The translations under genes and the position numbers were made by a program. A DNA stretch of 64,000 nucleotides from Taudactylus pleione (Eukaryota > Chordata > Amphibia > Anura > Myobatrachidae), in NCBI GenBank assembly GCA_031769625.1, contig JAUIMM010000113.1, forward strand, positions 12,310,501-12,374,500, read 5' to 3'. The notes beneath the pieces were generated by a model. The model was not told where the DNA came from, made no database searches, and worked only from the letters and a program-made list of their open reading frames with translations. Position 1 is the stretch's first letter; each line of letters starts with the position of its first letter. Shown here in pieces: positions 1 to 11,648 of this stretch.

Positions 1-597
1 ATTGAATGCATATGGAAGGAATAATAACAGCACAAATGGTTGACCTATTGAAGCATTCTGCATAATCAAATGTGTCTCTTTTTTATCTTTATAAAATAAA
101 TTTGTGGAGTGATTCCTAATACAGACATTAGGTGAGCTGGGACACCCTGGGAGGGATGGGGAGCATAGTATTTTACAATATATATTTTTTTTCATGAGGG
201 GGCTTTGCAGATGTGGCCATGGCCCTTTTAGTACCTGGGCCCTGCAGCTGTCTCAGCGGCCCTTATATACAATAAGGGGGCAGAGACCATGCCCGTGTCC
301 TCTGTAAGTGATGTGCAAAATACCGTTTGCTGTTGCTTTTTTTTTCTTTTGATTCACTTCCCTAACTGTTAACCTTTCTAAGTCTTGGATTTTATTGTGA
401 GATTCCAAAAAACAAACCAGGATTAAACTGCTACATACTGTATCAAAGTTATGAGTGTGTATTCTTCTTTAGTTCCATCTTTTCCCGAGTTGATGAGTTC
501 ATTTCAACCAAGAAAATGTGACCAATAAATATTCTTTATTAAAATACAGTAGTTCTTGAGGTTCCATTAAATAAAGTTAGCAAGTACTGTTTTAATA
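1..597. other. No recognisable feature
   Basis: AT-rich sequence without a credible gene or a repeat I can name. Confidence 0.5.
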
Positions 598-896
598 AGA
601 GATGTGCGTTGACCCACGTGTTTTGGTTTTGGATCTGGCTTTATTATTGCATTTTGGTTTGGTTCTACAAAACCACCCTGTTTTGGTTTTGGATATGGAT
701 TTTTTTTTAAAAAGAAATGATAAAAAGTTTTTAAAAACAGCTAAAATCATGTAATTTTTGCAATCTGAAACCTGATTTTGTGATTTAAAATCCGAATTCC
801 GAACCGCTGGAAGATCAGAACCATGACTCAGATTTGTCCAGATCTCCTCAGGATATGTCCGAATTAATTCGGGTGGATTCAAATTACTGGAGGATC
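598..896 (-). mobile_element. hAT terminal fragment
   Basis: The first bases (AGAGATGTGCGTTGACCC) and the following run of 'gttttggttttggatctgg' are the reverse complement of the hAT end at about 43960-44092 (ccagatccaaaaccaaaac...gcgcacatccct). This is therefore the 3' end of the same hAT family in opposite orientation. No second terminus or target duplication is visible, and the fragment runs straight into the direct repeat at 897. It contains no coding sequence. Confidence 0.6.
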
Positions 897-1519
897 AAAA
901 CAGAAAAGGAATATGCCCGCGCTCAGTTTTACCCATATCATACATGGTACCAGCAGTGTGGCAATATTATTGCCATAAATGTATACAAAACAGAAAAACT
1001 TTTGCTATCAGCGCTAACAATAATATACTGCAAATTTATATGTGTAGCAAATAAACCAAGGGGCTTTTGTCATGATTTGATCAAAGCATTTAAGCCTGCA
1101 GCCCAGCATCAAGGGACCCCTTGTTTTTCTGCAGGTCCTTACACTAGCATATCTGCCCAGCACACCATTACATTGCAGTTAAAATGTACTCACCTCCTAG
1201 AAACAGAGGGACACATCTATACAGGGGCTGGCTGTTAGCAACACCCAACTAGGCTTTTTATAGCCTTAATTGAAATCTGCCATGATAGCACAAGGCAACA
1301 TTTTTTAAACAAAACAGAAAAGGAATATGCCCGCGCTCGGTTTTACCCATATCATACATGGTACCAGCAGTGTGGCAATATTATTGCCATGAATGTATAC
1401 AAAACAGAAAAACTTTTGCTATCGGCGCTAACAATAATATACTGCAAATCTATATGTGTAGCAAATAAAACCAAGGGGATTTTGTCATGATTTGATCAGA
1501 GCATTTAAGCCAGCAGCCC
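897..1519. repeat. ~208-bp direct repeat, period 414 bp
   Basis: The segment 897-1105 (starting aaaacagaaaaggaatatgc) recurs at 1311-1519 with only a few substitutions, separated by about 205 bp of unique sequence. Two near-identical direct copies around a short spacer resemble LTRs or the tandem pLTRs of Penelope-like elements, but there is no coding remnant, so the family is unassigned. Confidence 0.7.
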
Positions 1520-2357
1520 ATATATCTCTAGTTTTAAATGCTATTGACCTGTCTATGTTATTATCTTTATTTAATTTTTTTACATGGCACATTTTTAACT
1601 TATATGTGCCTTCTGCAGCGCAACAACTACAATGTCAGAACTACTTTCCATGACATTATAATTTACCATTTCATGTTTTAACACTAATAACGTTTTCAAC
1701 ATAACTATAATTAACTTTAACAAATGCTGATAATTCCCATGTAGTACTTTCCATAACTATTTCTTTTTGAATTTTCTAATGTTGCATACATTACTGTATG
1801 AAGTGTTTGTTACATCAAAGATTTACAGCATAATGTTATAAAATATATGTATTTTAAAGGAATCATTAATTAAAACTCTACTACAGACAGTCAGTTCAAT
1901 AAATGCTCTTTGAGAGCTTATTTTTAATTTTGTGATTGGGAGAGTAGACCAGTATTCTGGTTTCTATAAGATAAGAACATTGTTGAAACGATCGGCAAGA
2001 GATTTCCCCTAGAGACAGAACTTAATTTTAGTGTTAAAAACAAAATGTGAACTTAAATAAAATACATAATGATAAAATATAATTAATAGTAGAACAAATC
2101 TAAGCTTTATTAAATTCAAACTTCCACAACATGCTGCAGTTGTGAACATCAGTTTGTTTGTTTATTTGTTTTTGGAAATTCTGATGTGGCCTGACTGCAC
2201 TGTATTCATCAGACAGCAATATGGGTTATTAAGAAAATAGAAAAACTACGCATTCTGTAAAAGACATACAGTACTTATTTGCCTATGAAAAATATTATTA
2301 TTATTAGTAGGCCAAATGCAGCAAAACAATGTAAATCCTAATAGTGCAGTGAATTGT
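1520..2357. other. AT-rich, no feature seen
   Basis: AT-rich sequence with homopolymer runs. No gene, terminal inverted repeat or tandem array was recognised. Confidence 0.5.
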
Positions 2358-2903
2358 GGGCCTGATTCAGACCCGGTCGCAAGTGCTGAGCTCTCGCAAC
2401 CGGGTCAATGGTGGCCCAGAGTGCATGCGCACGATGGAGCCGGCTCCGTCGTGCGCATGCGTGAGACCCGCATAGCGACGGGCAAACCGTCACTCCGGAT
2501 CTCGCACCAAAGGGGGCGTGCTGTCGATGTTGAGTGACAGCACACCCCCTTTGGTGGGCGGGCCGGGGGGGTGGCTGCCCAAACGGAGGCATTCCCATGT
2601 GAACGCCTACCGTTTGGGGCCGGCCCCACTGACATCACAAGTGATGTCAGTGGAGAGATTCCGGCTCTGTTAGAGCCAAAATCTCTCTGGGGCTTGCGGC
2701 AACGAGACCCTACCACAAGGGTCTCATCACAAACCCGATGGTCACGATGGTCTTGGCCATCGCGACCATCTTCCTGGCCGCTCGCTATAGCTGTGGGTGA
2801 TCACCCATAGCTATGCGAGCGGCCAGAAGCCGTTCTAAAAAAAAAAAACGGCCCTGATTCAGAGCGAGCACTCTGTCAGAGCGACCAGGTCTGGATCAGG
2901 GCC
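2358..2903 (+). mobile_element. Harbinger-type palindromic MITE, copy A
   Basis: Ends are GGGCCTGATTCAG and CTGGATCAGGGCC. The interior is a chain of palindromes: gcatgcgcacgat...cgtgcgcatgc, a cccccttt/aaaggggg pair around a loop, cactgacatcac/gtgatgtcagtg, and agctgtgggtgatcaccc. An extra inverted copy of the end (ggccctgattcagagcgag) lies about 50 bp inside the right terminus. Flanking triplets are TGT/TAT, an imperfect target duplication. No coding capacity; short ORFs crossing it are artefacts of its GC content. It is assigned to PIF/Harbinger because the termini match the autonomous elements at 19856-27121 and 32453-40066. Confidence 0.85.
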
Positions 2904-3423
2904 TATGTCCACGGGGACAGACTTGATGTTTTCTGTAGATTGAGTCAACCTATGTTTTATTTATTAACTATGCTTTTTAAGCACAAGCATATATAATTAA
3001 AAATGTAGAATCTAAAAACATATATTTCAAATAATATAATTTATATCAGAGGGTGTGACGTATAATAATATGTCATAACGTGGTTGAAAAAATTATTGAA
3101 AGAATGTATATATGTGGTATATTTCATGCATGTAAAAAATGTGTGTGAGAAAGTGGGTAATGAGTGAAATGGCAGTCATCAAAAATACAATATAAAAAAA
3201 GAAAAGAGAAAAAAAAATTTCTTAAAAACTACTTCCATAAAACCTAATCTCATAAAACCTACTTCCAGAAGTATAAAAAATGTGTGGAGAAAAAAAAAAG
3301 TTATAAAACAAGTTAAAAAAAAAACGCAAATTGATTCCTAGGAAATGTGCCATAATGTCATAGCTCTTTTTGCAGGGTGGTGAGATTCCTGCTGCTTTAG
3401 TGCAATGCCTCAGGAGACTATCC
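2904..3423. other. AT-rich spacer
   Basis: AT-rich sequence with poly-A runs. Nothing recognisable apart from approach sequence to the hairpin at 3424. Confidence 0.45.
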
Positions 3424-3480
3424 CTACCTTACCCTAATTGATGCCTTCTCGCCTCGAAGGCATCAATTAAGGTAAGGTAG
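3424..3480. repeat. 24-bp stem hairpin
   Basis: Arms at 3424-3447 and 3457-3480 (ctaccttaccctaattgatg... and ...aattaaggtaaggtag) are reverse complements with one mismatch around a 9-bp loop (ctcgcctcg). The hairpin stands at the left edge of hAT-like array sequence. Confidence 0.85.
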
Positions 3481-3740
3481 AGTGGGGCCACTCAAAAGGG
3501 GTGTGCCCTTAAGACACACCCCTTTTTCATCAGTGTATGTACCCCTTATACAATTTATGCCACACAATAGTAGTGCCCCTTATATGATACCCACAGTAGT
3601 AGTGTCCCCTATACAATGCCTACAGTTGCAGTGCCCCTTATGCAATGCCTATAGTAGTAGTGTCCTCTATAAAATGCCTACAGTAGTGGTGCCCCTTATA
3701 CAATGCCCACAGTAGAGTGCCCCCTAAACAATAAACCATA
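3481..3740 (+). repeat. Low-copy relative of the 14-19 kb minisatellite
   Basis: About six loosely repeated units of the form 'ccttatacaatgcc(c/t)acagtagtagtg' follow a segment resembling 14090-14160 (gacacacccctttt). The unit has the same core as the large array inside the hAT element at 14044-19671 but is barely amplified, so this looks like a sibling element before array expansion. Translated frames through it are low complexity and not genes. Confidence 0.6.
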
Positions 3741-5194
3741 CAGTAACCCACCGACCCCACAGAAGGAGTAAGAAGACAACAAAATACACAGACAGCAGGA
3801 AGAACAACTTGGTCAGCCCAATGTAGGAGATCTTCATCATTCAGCCCACTAGAATCGGCTCGGGTCAGTCAGCTCCGGAATTGCAGACACTTTGTCTACG
3901 CACACAGAGCTGCAACCATGGCATTTCTGCTAATGTGACAGTGCATGTGCTAATGGACACTATCACATTAGCACATGCCAACAGTGCAGTAACTTTGTAA
4001 CCGGTTAGCAGTGCTGAGGGTGTGGTGGGTACCTTCATGTCATTAGTCTGTTATGTCCGGTGAGGAACACCCGAAACAGTCATAGCAGCCCTGACTTACC
4101 TGTGTATGCACTGCAACCATACTCCACTCAGCTGCAGTGTCCCAGGGAGAAGTCGTCCCATTGTTGGGAGCTACTCTGCTGCTAGGTGGTGGACAACATA
4201 TCCCTGTTTGAGCTATACCGCGCTGTGTGTACTGGACACTGTGCCCTGGTGCGTTGGGCATTGCGCCTCACTGTGCACTGAGCCTCGCATAGTAATACAC
4301 TGTTGTAAGAATCATCAGACATGGTAAGAGTGATGGGGAGATGGAGCTCTTGCTTATAGAACACAGAGCACTTACTCATAGTTTCCTCCCTCACATCAGC
4401 TTTAGGGGGGTTGTCCTACACTGACACTGACAGCCTGTGAGCAGTGACAGTGTAGCAGGCAGAGGCATGTAGCTTTCCAGCTCAGTGCTGAAGCCACACC
4501 TCCAGCCTCAGCTCTGCTGTCCTTTCAAGTTGAAAACAAAAATGTTTAGTGCTCAAAGTGCCAGTATTCCACACTTTGCGCACTAATTTATATGTGACCC
4601 CTGAAAGGTCATTAATATGTAAATATATGTATTATGTGCTGCCTTGTATAGAATATAATGTATGGTTTATTGGAACAGCAGTGGTGGCAGTGGACTGAAA
4701 CATGTTAAAAGCAGCCTTGCATGCAGAAGAAAGTGGAAGTACAACATACTAGAACTAGAGTGCCACTGATGACTGACTTACTTTGAAATAAACAACATTA
4801 TCCTGATTTTTATCAAATTATTCTTGACTTTTTCACATTCACTACCAACATCCTTATTAGTATCAGATACACAAATATCCCCCATCTTGTTGCACTTCCA
4901 CGGTAGCATCCTCAATTTCTATGTCTAAACCATCATCATCATTGCTTTTACTACTTCTCATCCTAATCAGCGTATTTGACAATCTATTTACATTTGATGA
5001 TGATACTCATCGATTTCTGTTGTGTGCGAGATCAGTTGATTTGTCATGTCTATTATTCACTCTGCTGACAAATCAAAGCATGAATCTGCTGACAGTAGGC
5101 AGCAAATTCAAAACACTACACAGATCAGTCTGATCTGTGAAGTCTTTTGTGTTTAAAATTGTAAATAAAAGGTTATTTAAAAAAATAACAATAA
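3741..5194. other. Intergenic, probably old transposon sequence
   Basis: No convincing gene. The part to about 4520 may be the remainder of the hAT-like element that begins near 3424, because its base composition and arrangement resemble the right end of 14044-19671, but no terminus was found. The remainder is AT-rich. Confidence 0.35.
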
Positions 5195-5385
5195 TAATGC
5201 ATGGGGCTCAACACCAAAAAGCATAACCAGGCCTGGACCCCTGAACTCGGTCTGATACTGGAAAATCATGGGGAAAAAGAGGCATGGGGTACCCCCATTT
5301 TTCCAGTAACCAGAGCTGAGATCAAAGCTCCAGTAACCAGAACGGGGCTGGATATGCTTCTGGGGGGACCCAAAACTTTATAAAA
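5195..5385. repeat. Possible dispersed repeat fragment
   Basis: A block starting 'catggggctcaacaccaaaa' with phrases such as 'ggcctggacccctgaactcgg' and 'ggtacccccatttttccagt' recalls a dispersed amphibian repeat as I remember it. I cannot name the family; the ORF across it is not credible as a gene. Confidence 0.25.
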
Positions 5386-5396
5386 AAAAGCATTAA

Positions 5397-5430
5397 GGAT
5401 GATGATAATAATAATAATAATAATAATATA
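5397..5430. repeat. Microsatellite (GAT)n(AAT)n
   Basis: Uninterrupted ATA trinucleotide repeats following three GAT units. Confidence 0.9.
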
Positions 5431-5935
5431 CAGTTCCAAACAGTTTCAAATGCATCTAGACATTTTTAAATGGATACCATCCCAAATAATAAATACTTAT
5501 TGCATATATTTCTTTTAAAAGTAGTTATACACATGAATTCCTAACATAACTTTTGAGTTTCACAAAGTGATCATATACATTAGGATCAGATAAAAGTTTA
5601 TTACCAGACCTTTTAAAATCTTAAAAGTCAGATTATATATTCACTTCAATGTTAATTTCCAAAAGTTTCTTCCCTAGTTTTTCCACTGGATAACATTTTC
5701 TCTTTTTGGATTTCCCAAATTTAGAAATTCATATAGATTTGGATGAATTAATGATTTTGGATGCATATATGGTCTTGTGTTCCTAGTTTAATTGATTATA
5801 TTTTTAAGGTTAAACTCAAATCCTTAATTAGCCTTTTTGTTCTTGCTCCTAGATTCATGTACTTTCCTCCAAGGATATTTTTAGAATATATTGCTCTTTT
5901 CGGTTATCCCTATGTTCTCCTAATATAGGAACTAA
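5431..5935. other. AT-rich, no feature seen
   Basis: No gene or named repeat recognised. Confidence 0.45.
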
Positions 5936-6451
5936 GGAGGTCATTCAGACCCGCTCGCGAGCAAAGTTCGCTCGCTAGCGGGTCGATGTTGTTAGACTGC
6001 GCATGCGCACGATGGAGGGAGCTCCGTCGTGCGCATGCGCGAGACCCGGCGAGCGATGAGAAATACGTCGCTCGGGGTCTCGCACCAAAGGGGGCGTGCT
6101 GTCGATGGTGACTGACAGCACGCCCCCTTTGATAGGCGTGCCGGCCAGACGGAGGCGTTCCCATGGGAATGCCTACCGTCTGAGTCCGGCCCCACTGACA
6201 TCAGTAATGATGTCAGTGGGAGTGACTTTGGCTCTGATAGAGCCAAAATCACTTCTGGGCTTGGTCTCGTCGCAAGCCCGATGGTCGCGATGGTCTTTGA
6301 CCATCGCGACCATCATCATGGACGCTCGCTATAGCTGTGGGTGGTCACCCACAGCTATACGAGCGTCCAGGAGGACGCTCCATTTTCATGGAGGAGGGCC
6401 CTGATTCAGAGCGAGCGCTCTGGTCAGAGCGTCCAGCTCTGAATCAGGCCC
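5936..6451 (+). mobile_element. Harbinger-type palindromic MITE, copy B
   Basis: Flanked by a perfect TAA target duplication (5933-5935, 6452-6454), with ends GGAGGTCATTCAG and CTGAATCAGGCCC. It has the same palindrome chain as copy A, including gcgcatgcgc at 6031-6040, accaaagggggcgtgctgtc with its inverse, cactgacatcagtaatgatgtcagtg, and agctgtgggtggtcacccacagct. Non-coding. Confidence 0.92.
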
Positions 6452-6943
6452 TAAGTACATTAGTTATATCACAATCTTTAGTTCTCTACTTTAGGTCAAG
6501 CTTCATCTTTAACGAAACCTTCTGTCCAAAACCTCTGTATTCCTATATTGCTGAGTAGAAGTTAAAAGTAATAAGATTTCTTAATAAAAAATGTATATTT
6601 TTAAAAAATCATGAGAAACTTTTCCATATCTACATTTTCTATGAAATGTAATTTGTCCTTTTTGATACTCTTTACTTTGGCTCTTATTTTTACCATCAAT
6701 CAAATTGTTCTCATATTCATCTACCTTTTAATTAATATTCTAAATTTTTTCTAAACAGATAAATCCTTGAATGATTCTAAAAGGTTTCCCTTGTTTTTTC
6801 ACTAATTTTAATTACTTTTAATTCTTTATTTGCTAATTGCACAAGAGAAAAAAAACACACATTTGTCTAATGTTTTATCACATTCTTTAATCTATTCAGC
6901 ATCATCTGTAAATTATATAGTTGAAGATCTTCATGGTGATTGG
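6452..6943. other. AT-rich, no feature seen
   Basis: AT-rich sequence with no recognisable gene or repeat. Confidence 0.45.
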
Positions 6944-7130
6944 CATAGCCGTAACTAGACTTTTTGGTGCCCTGTGCCAAAAAGAGCATTATCCCTCCCC
7001 TTCTATATTTTAAATAGGGGCATAACGCACCCGAAAAAGGGGCATGGCATCATGAGGAAGGGCCAGGGATGAGATAGGGGAGCTACAAGTGAGGAAGCTA
7101 CTAGGTTGCACCACCCTAGTTACGGCCCTG
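6944..7130. mobile_element. hAT-type MITE
   Basis: The left end CATAGCCGTAACTAG and right end CTAGTTACGGCCCTG form an imperfect inverted repeat of the 'cagtggcgtaactag' family also seen at 14044 and 19671. Flanks gtgattgg and gaattggt are only an approximate 8-bp target duplication, so the insertion looks old. Non-coding. Confidence 0.65.
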
Positions 7131-7590
7131 GAATTGGTCAAGACCCAATAACCTGAAACAGATAGGAGCTTACAGTTCTGCAATGATTTTCGCAACTCGA
7201 ATGTCATTTCTAAATTTGATGCTTAGCCTAGGTCCCAGGCAGACTCGCTAATTGAAAGATGGTGGCAGGCTGGTACCTCACTGCTCTGGATTTTACAAAA
7301 GACAACCTTGTCTATGTCAATAGTATTGTTCAGTATTTTATTTTGCCTTATTGTTTAAGTGAGGCCCCAGAGAATAAAATGTTAAGACCCCACATACACT
7401 ATGATGCTGCCTACGTAGATAATGTAATCATCCTTAGTCTTAACAGGCAATCACACTTATCCAGTATACAGGCAGTATTAGATTCCATTGAGAGGCAGTC
7501 AAAAGACTCATACACATTAGACAATGTGCTGTATGAATGATATTGGTGAAAGACTTCCCTTGAACTTTCTGTAGTGCAGGACAAATAATA

Positions 7591-7829
7591 TTGGGTGTAC
7601 ACACTGAAAGATATTTTTCATTGAAGTCATCCTGCCACAGACAATTCTTGACATATATCGTCAGATTTGCCTCCATGTATGGACGACAAAAGACATCGTT
7701 AACCACCCGCAGGAGTGCGCATGATTGACCGTTCACTGCATACACACTGAACGATATGAACGATATATCATTGAACGATATCGTTATCATCCATATTGTT
7801 CATTTAAATCGTCTAGTATGTATGTGGCT
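7591..7829. mobile_element. MITE with gcatacacac-type ends
   Basis: Termini gggtgtacacactgaaag and ctagtatgtatgtggct are inverted versions of each other. The inside repeats 'aacgatatcgtt' and 'gaacgatat' motifs, as in the better preserved relative at 9977-10285. Flanking ATA/TAA would fit a 3-bp target duplication. Non-coding. Confidence 0.55.
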
Positions 7830-8487
7830 TAAGATAGTGGCCTTTCAAAACACTTTGAAAGTTCAATAGTGAAAGTATTTCTATAAATGAAGCCCTGTTT
7901 CCTTTCCCAGGCAGCTATCTGTATTTCTGCTGTTAGTGATCCTAGGTTTATTGCTGGCATAAGAACAGTCTCTAAATAAACAGCATCAGCAAAGTTCTTT
8001 ACCGAAAGATTATATCAGAATTTTGACAGCTTTGTATATATCAACAACTGAAGGCTCCCTGCTTATCAGACTTTTTATTTAGCCAAACGTGTAGAATCAG
8101 ATTAAGCTATTTAAACTGTATTGATCACCTTTAACATTCTGCAACCTTAGTCAACATTTGCATAAAGGCAAGAAAGTACCATAGTTTTATAGCATTAAGT
8201 GGTAGTAATGAAAAGACAATTTCTGGATGGCAAAATTCAAATTGCACAATGTAAAAGTTTGTCTTTCTTTCAGAACAGACAGCAACTTTTGTACAAGGCT
8301 AATCCAGAAAACAAAATCTAATTTGCATTGGTCTGAAATACAGATGTGTCCGCTTACACCTAGCGTCCATATGAGCGCGCCCTGCTACTCGCACCCTGCC
8401 ATGTCACACTTAATGTATTAAGTCGCATCATGGAGTAATTAAGTAACAGCGTAATGCACTGAGACGCAGGAAAAGCCGGAGAGTGTA
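7830..8487. other. Mostly unassigned; possible MITE end at 8344
   Basis: No gene seen. 8343-8360 (acagatgtgtccgcttac) resembles the end of the TA-flanked MITE at 53143-53353, but no matching inverted end was found. Confidence 0.35.
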
Positions 8488-8600
8488 ATTCAACTTTCTG
8501 TCCACCAGATGTCGCTTTTCCTAAACTGCACTGTGCATGCATCAAATAGCCAATGCGGTTTCTATGGCACCACCCACTGATAGGCTGACAGAATCTGTAC
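8488..8600 (-). repeat. Dispersed repeat shared with 63820-63935
   Basis: The reverse complement of this stretch matches the right end of the window in order: a cagtcaatcatcgggcggtg-like segment, gatgcatgc, gttttggaaaagtgac, tggtggacaaaaagttg. It is one copy of an interspersed family whose full limits I cannot define. Confidence 0.6.
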
Positions 8601-9007
8601 AGTGTGTCTGTCATGGATTGAGAGTTACAGTTTATTGTTTTCTGAAGACCGGATTCTACTTTACAAGGGAAAGGGGATGAGCACCAGCAAGGACTAGGTG
8701 AGCATGTACAGTATAGATGTATGAGTGTGCATGAGTGCGTAATAAAGGATTAAATCATTCGGTGTGTGAGTATTTTTTTTTAGATTTTCTTTATACTGTA
8801 CAGGAGATACAGATGTCATCCAACAAGTACTTTGCAGACATCTGAGGAGCTGGGGCCGGCTGGCTGGGATCTGTATTCCCACTGTAACATGACTTCTTAC
8901 TGTACGTTACACTATTAAAACCACAGGCAATGTTGCACAATTTTGAGACTCAGATGCGCGTACAGCATGGGTTCTAAGATGCAGACGCCCATACTACAAG
9001 CAGTACT

Positions 9008-9078
9008 AATGAGGGTTAGTGGTTAAAGTGAATACTTACCATAGTCTCAATTGGGGTTTGATTCCCATTAAGGGCTGC
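9008..9078 (+). repeat. tRNA-like SINE head (degenerate)
   Basis: Contains an A-box-like segment (gagggttagtggttaaagtg) and a B-box-like ggtttgattcc at 9056-9066 at plausible spacing. Arms are poorly paired, so it is a tRNA-derived repeat, not a functional tRNA. The sequence from about 8340 to 9140 may belong to the same composite repeat as 61.1-63.9 kb. Confidence 0.45.
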
Positions 9079-9083
9079 AGTAT

Positions 9084-9976
9084 TGAGTAATGTGATTTTG
9101 TAATCAATATTATTTTATCTACAGTATATATATATATTTATTTTAATTTTACTTATACATTGATCTGCACTTGGAACTTTTGGCAATCGAGACACACTAA
9201 CTTTTTCTTATTTATGCCACTGTACTGTATCTGCCCAAGGTGCCCGCATGCACATATGCACGCATGTGCGCATACCGCAGTACACATCTGTAATAAGAAG
9301 CACTTTCAGCTTTCAACAAAAGGCAATGAATTCCTGCTTACCATTTGTAGGGTACTGCTGCTTAACTCACAGCATGTTCTGCACTTCCCCCCATCCTTCA
9401 TTTGTATGCAATGCCACAGAGGTATCTTTGCTGCTAATTACTACAGATATTGTCGCTAGGAGCTTGCTCAACATCACACTAATTGGTACACATACTGTAG
9501 CTGCGGTGGTGTAAAGACGCACTCTCACCTTTCAAGGAAAAAGCACTTGTAGTGTGAAACGCGTTGATTGACAGCAGGCAAAGGCCTGAGGTTCAGCTAT
9601 GCCACCTCACCTCTTAACATCGGGTGGCCGGTGACTTCATATACACCTGACGCGGCGGGACACGCAGACACAGCGGGACCCGCTGAACTTACCAACATCT
9701 CTGGCAGCATATCGGGAACCTGTCACTGCTCCTACATAACAGAGAGTACAGAAAGACCAGCAGAGCAGCAAACGGACCTCATCCAGGAGGAGAAAAAGGT
9801 TAGCAATAGGGTAAGGCAGGGACAGAGTTACTTGAGTACACTGCCAATAACCATCCACCCACCTGTCCTACCACCCACTCTATTAAGAGCTATAAACATT
9901 TCAAATTGTGATACATGTTTTTTTAATGTTTTTAAAGTATTTGTTTTAATGTTTTTAAAGGGATTGCTAACACTAA
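9084..9976. other. Unassigned intergenic sequence
   Basis: Contains a short TA run near 9122 and a CA/TG-rich stretch (9240-9280). The ORF at 9568-10005 has no recognisable domain and runs into the MITE at 9977; I do not regard it as a gene. Confidence 0.4.
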
Positions 9977-10285
9977 AGCTGCATACACACACAATAATTT
10001 TTTGAACGATTATCACTAAACAATATCATTTAACGATAATCATTTGAAAAAATCGTTCACTTTCTGAGTCAAACGATGAACGATTATTGTTCATGTGCGT
10101 TCACATTTGTAGTTTCTAGTTCAGTCAGACTTATCAACTCAATGATTTTCAGTAAGTTAATATGCAAAAATCGTTTGCAGTTCAAAAAAATCGTTCATTA
10201 CACTTTAAAAAAATCTGACAGATAATCTCACAGAAAATCGTTCATAAAATCGTTGGTAACAAAATCGTTGTGTGTGTATGCAGCT
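9977..10285. mobile_element. MITE with AGCTGCATACACACACAA ends
   Basis: Terminal inverted repeat of about 18 bp (agctgcatacacacacaa / ttgtgtgtgtatgcagct), flanked by TAA and ATA. The interior is rich in 'aaaatcgttcat' and 'aacgatt' motifs in both orientations, giving near-complete self-complementarity. No coding capacity. Confidence 0.85.
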
Positions 10286-10549
10286 ATAGAGATAAGAGCG
10301 CTTGTTTCTAAACACATTATAAAATATAAGCACCTTGCACAAAATCCATTGAGCGCCATCTGCTGGATATATATAACATTTAGTGTGGGAATTTTAAAAT
10401 GTTTAAATCTGGATAATTACAAGAACAGTATGTCTCACTAATTCAAACACTACCTTCACTCTGGCATGTACTACAGAAATGGATGACTAACTAATACTAC
10501 TAACAGGAGTCATCCATTTCTGTAGCACATATATTACTGTATTTAAGAT
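10286..10549. other. AT-rich spacer with a short inverted repeat
   Basis: Holds the pair 'ctacagaaatggatgactaa' (10471-10490) and 'catccatttctgtag' (10511-10525), a short inverted repeat probably belonging to a small foldback element. Confidence 0.5.
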
Positions 10550-11648
10550 CAAAGTAGGTGACATATTGTACCTATGCAAAAAGAAGGATCGAAAATATGT
10601 GGAAATATGCACAGGTATCTAGCAGAAAAAGGGCTAAAGTAGCAAACAGTTGAAGTACAGTAGCCAAAGTCCAGTCCATTAGTCAGTTGACTAGTATCCA
10701 GCAGCAGATAATTCAAAAGGAGCAGACAAAGGCCCTGATTCAGAGCCGCTCGTAAGTGGCCGCTCGTTCGTTCTGACCGATGTTCGCACATCTGCACATG
10801 CGTACGGATTTTAATACGCATGCGCGAACCAGTCAGTGCGTCCGAAAATCGTTTGTTCCCTATATAGCGAATGCCTGCTATTTTGAGTGACAGAGGGAGG
10901 CATATGTGGGTGGTAACAGGGGAAGGTGCTTGAAAACGGGGGGGTGGAATTAGATCGCAGGCGTGCTTAAAGGTCAAAACGGGCATTTTAAGGGAGTGCA
11001 TAATTAATACAGAAGCGTCATTAACCACGTCACTTGTTTTTTTTTTACTCCGAACTGCTCGCAAAATAGCGGTTGAAAAAACCAGCCACAAGAATAGCGA
11101 GCAGTTCATACGCTGTTCGATGTACTCGATTAATCTAATAAATAGCGGACATGACGTAGGATGCGAGCGGCCAGGGGGCGCATTTTTAAAAATTACAACC
11201 GCAAGTTTTGCTCGCTCATTCAGACTTAGAGGCGTGAACAGACCGCAATTAGCGAACGGTTCATTTGAATAGCCACCCCTTGTTTTAGAACGAACAACCG
11301 TAAATAGCGAGCGGCTATGAATGAGGGCCAAAGGCAAGGTCAAAATCCGGTCCAGGGCTCAGATCAAAACAGCATCAAGTTTAAATGGCAAGGCTTGGTT
11401 CTCACAAATGTAACCAATCACCTGGCAAGGTCAGGTGAGGACCCCTTTTAAAGAGAAAGGGGCAAGGCTTTGGAAAGCCATCGACTGTCCACTACTGCAC
11501 ATACGCCTGACTGGCATTGCATTAAAGCCACCTGGAAATGAAGGTGGAATGCACAGCAGCAGTACATTGCTGGCTCAGGGGGATGGAGTGCACCTGCTGA
11601 ACTTGATAACAGCAACCTGATCATGGTGAGCAGGCTGAAATCTGTAAC
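10550..11648 (-). mobile_element. Ty3/Gypsy 3' LTR (minus strand), MITE-interrupted
   Basis: On the minus strand a polypurine tract (aagaagaggggtgtag) is followed at once by TGTTACAG, a typical 3' LTR start at 11648. Segments 10597-10730 and 11330-11375 match 13778-13998 in the same order (atccagcagaaaaagggttaa, caaagtccagtcc, cagcagataa...caaaag, ggtcaaaat), as expected for paired LTRs. The Harbinger MITE 10731-11329 sits between them. The distal LTR end is not clear; 10550 is approximate. Confidence 0.6.
10731..11329. mobile_element. Harbinger-type MITE, copy C
   Basis: Ends GGCCCTGATTCAGAGCCGCT and ATGAATGAGGGCC, with AAA target duplication (10728-10730, 11330-11332). Unlike copies A, B, G and H it looks like a deletion derivative of an autonomous Harbinger: its subterminal region (gagtgacag...gggggggtgg) parallels the subterminal regions of the elements at 19856 and 32453 (gattgacag...ggggtgg). 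A long minus-strand frame across it is not a gene. Confidence 0.88.

Noticed and set aside
2316..2810. Overlapping ORFs of 73-103 aa
   Set aside because: They lie in palindromic GC-rich MITE A; equivalent ORFs appear in all MITE copies on both strands.
10549..11343. 264-aa minus-strand ORF
   Set aside because: It spans the complete Harbinger MITE C and both of its junctions with the Gypsy LTR; no domain visible.
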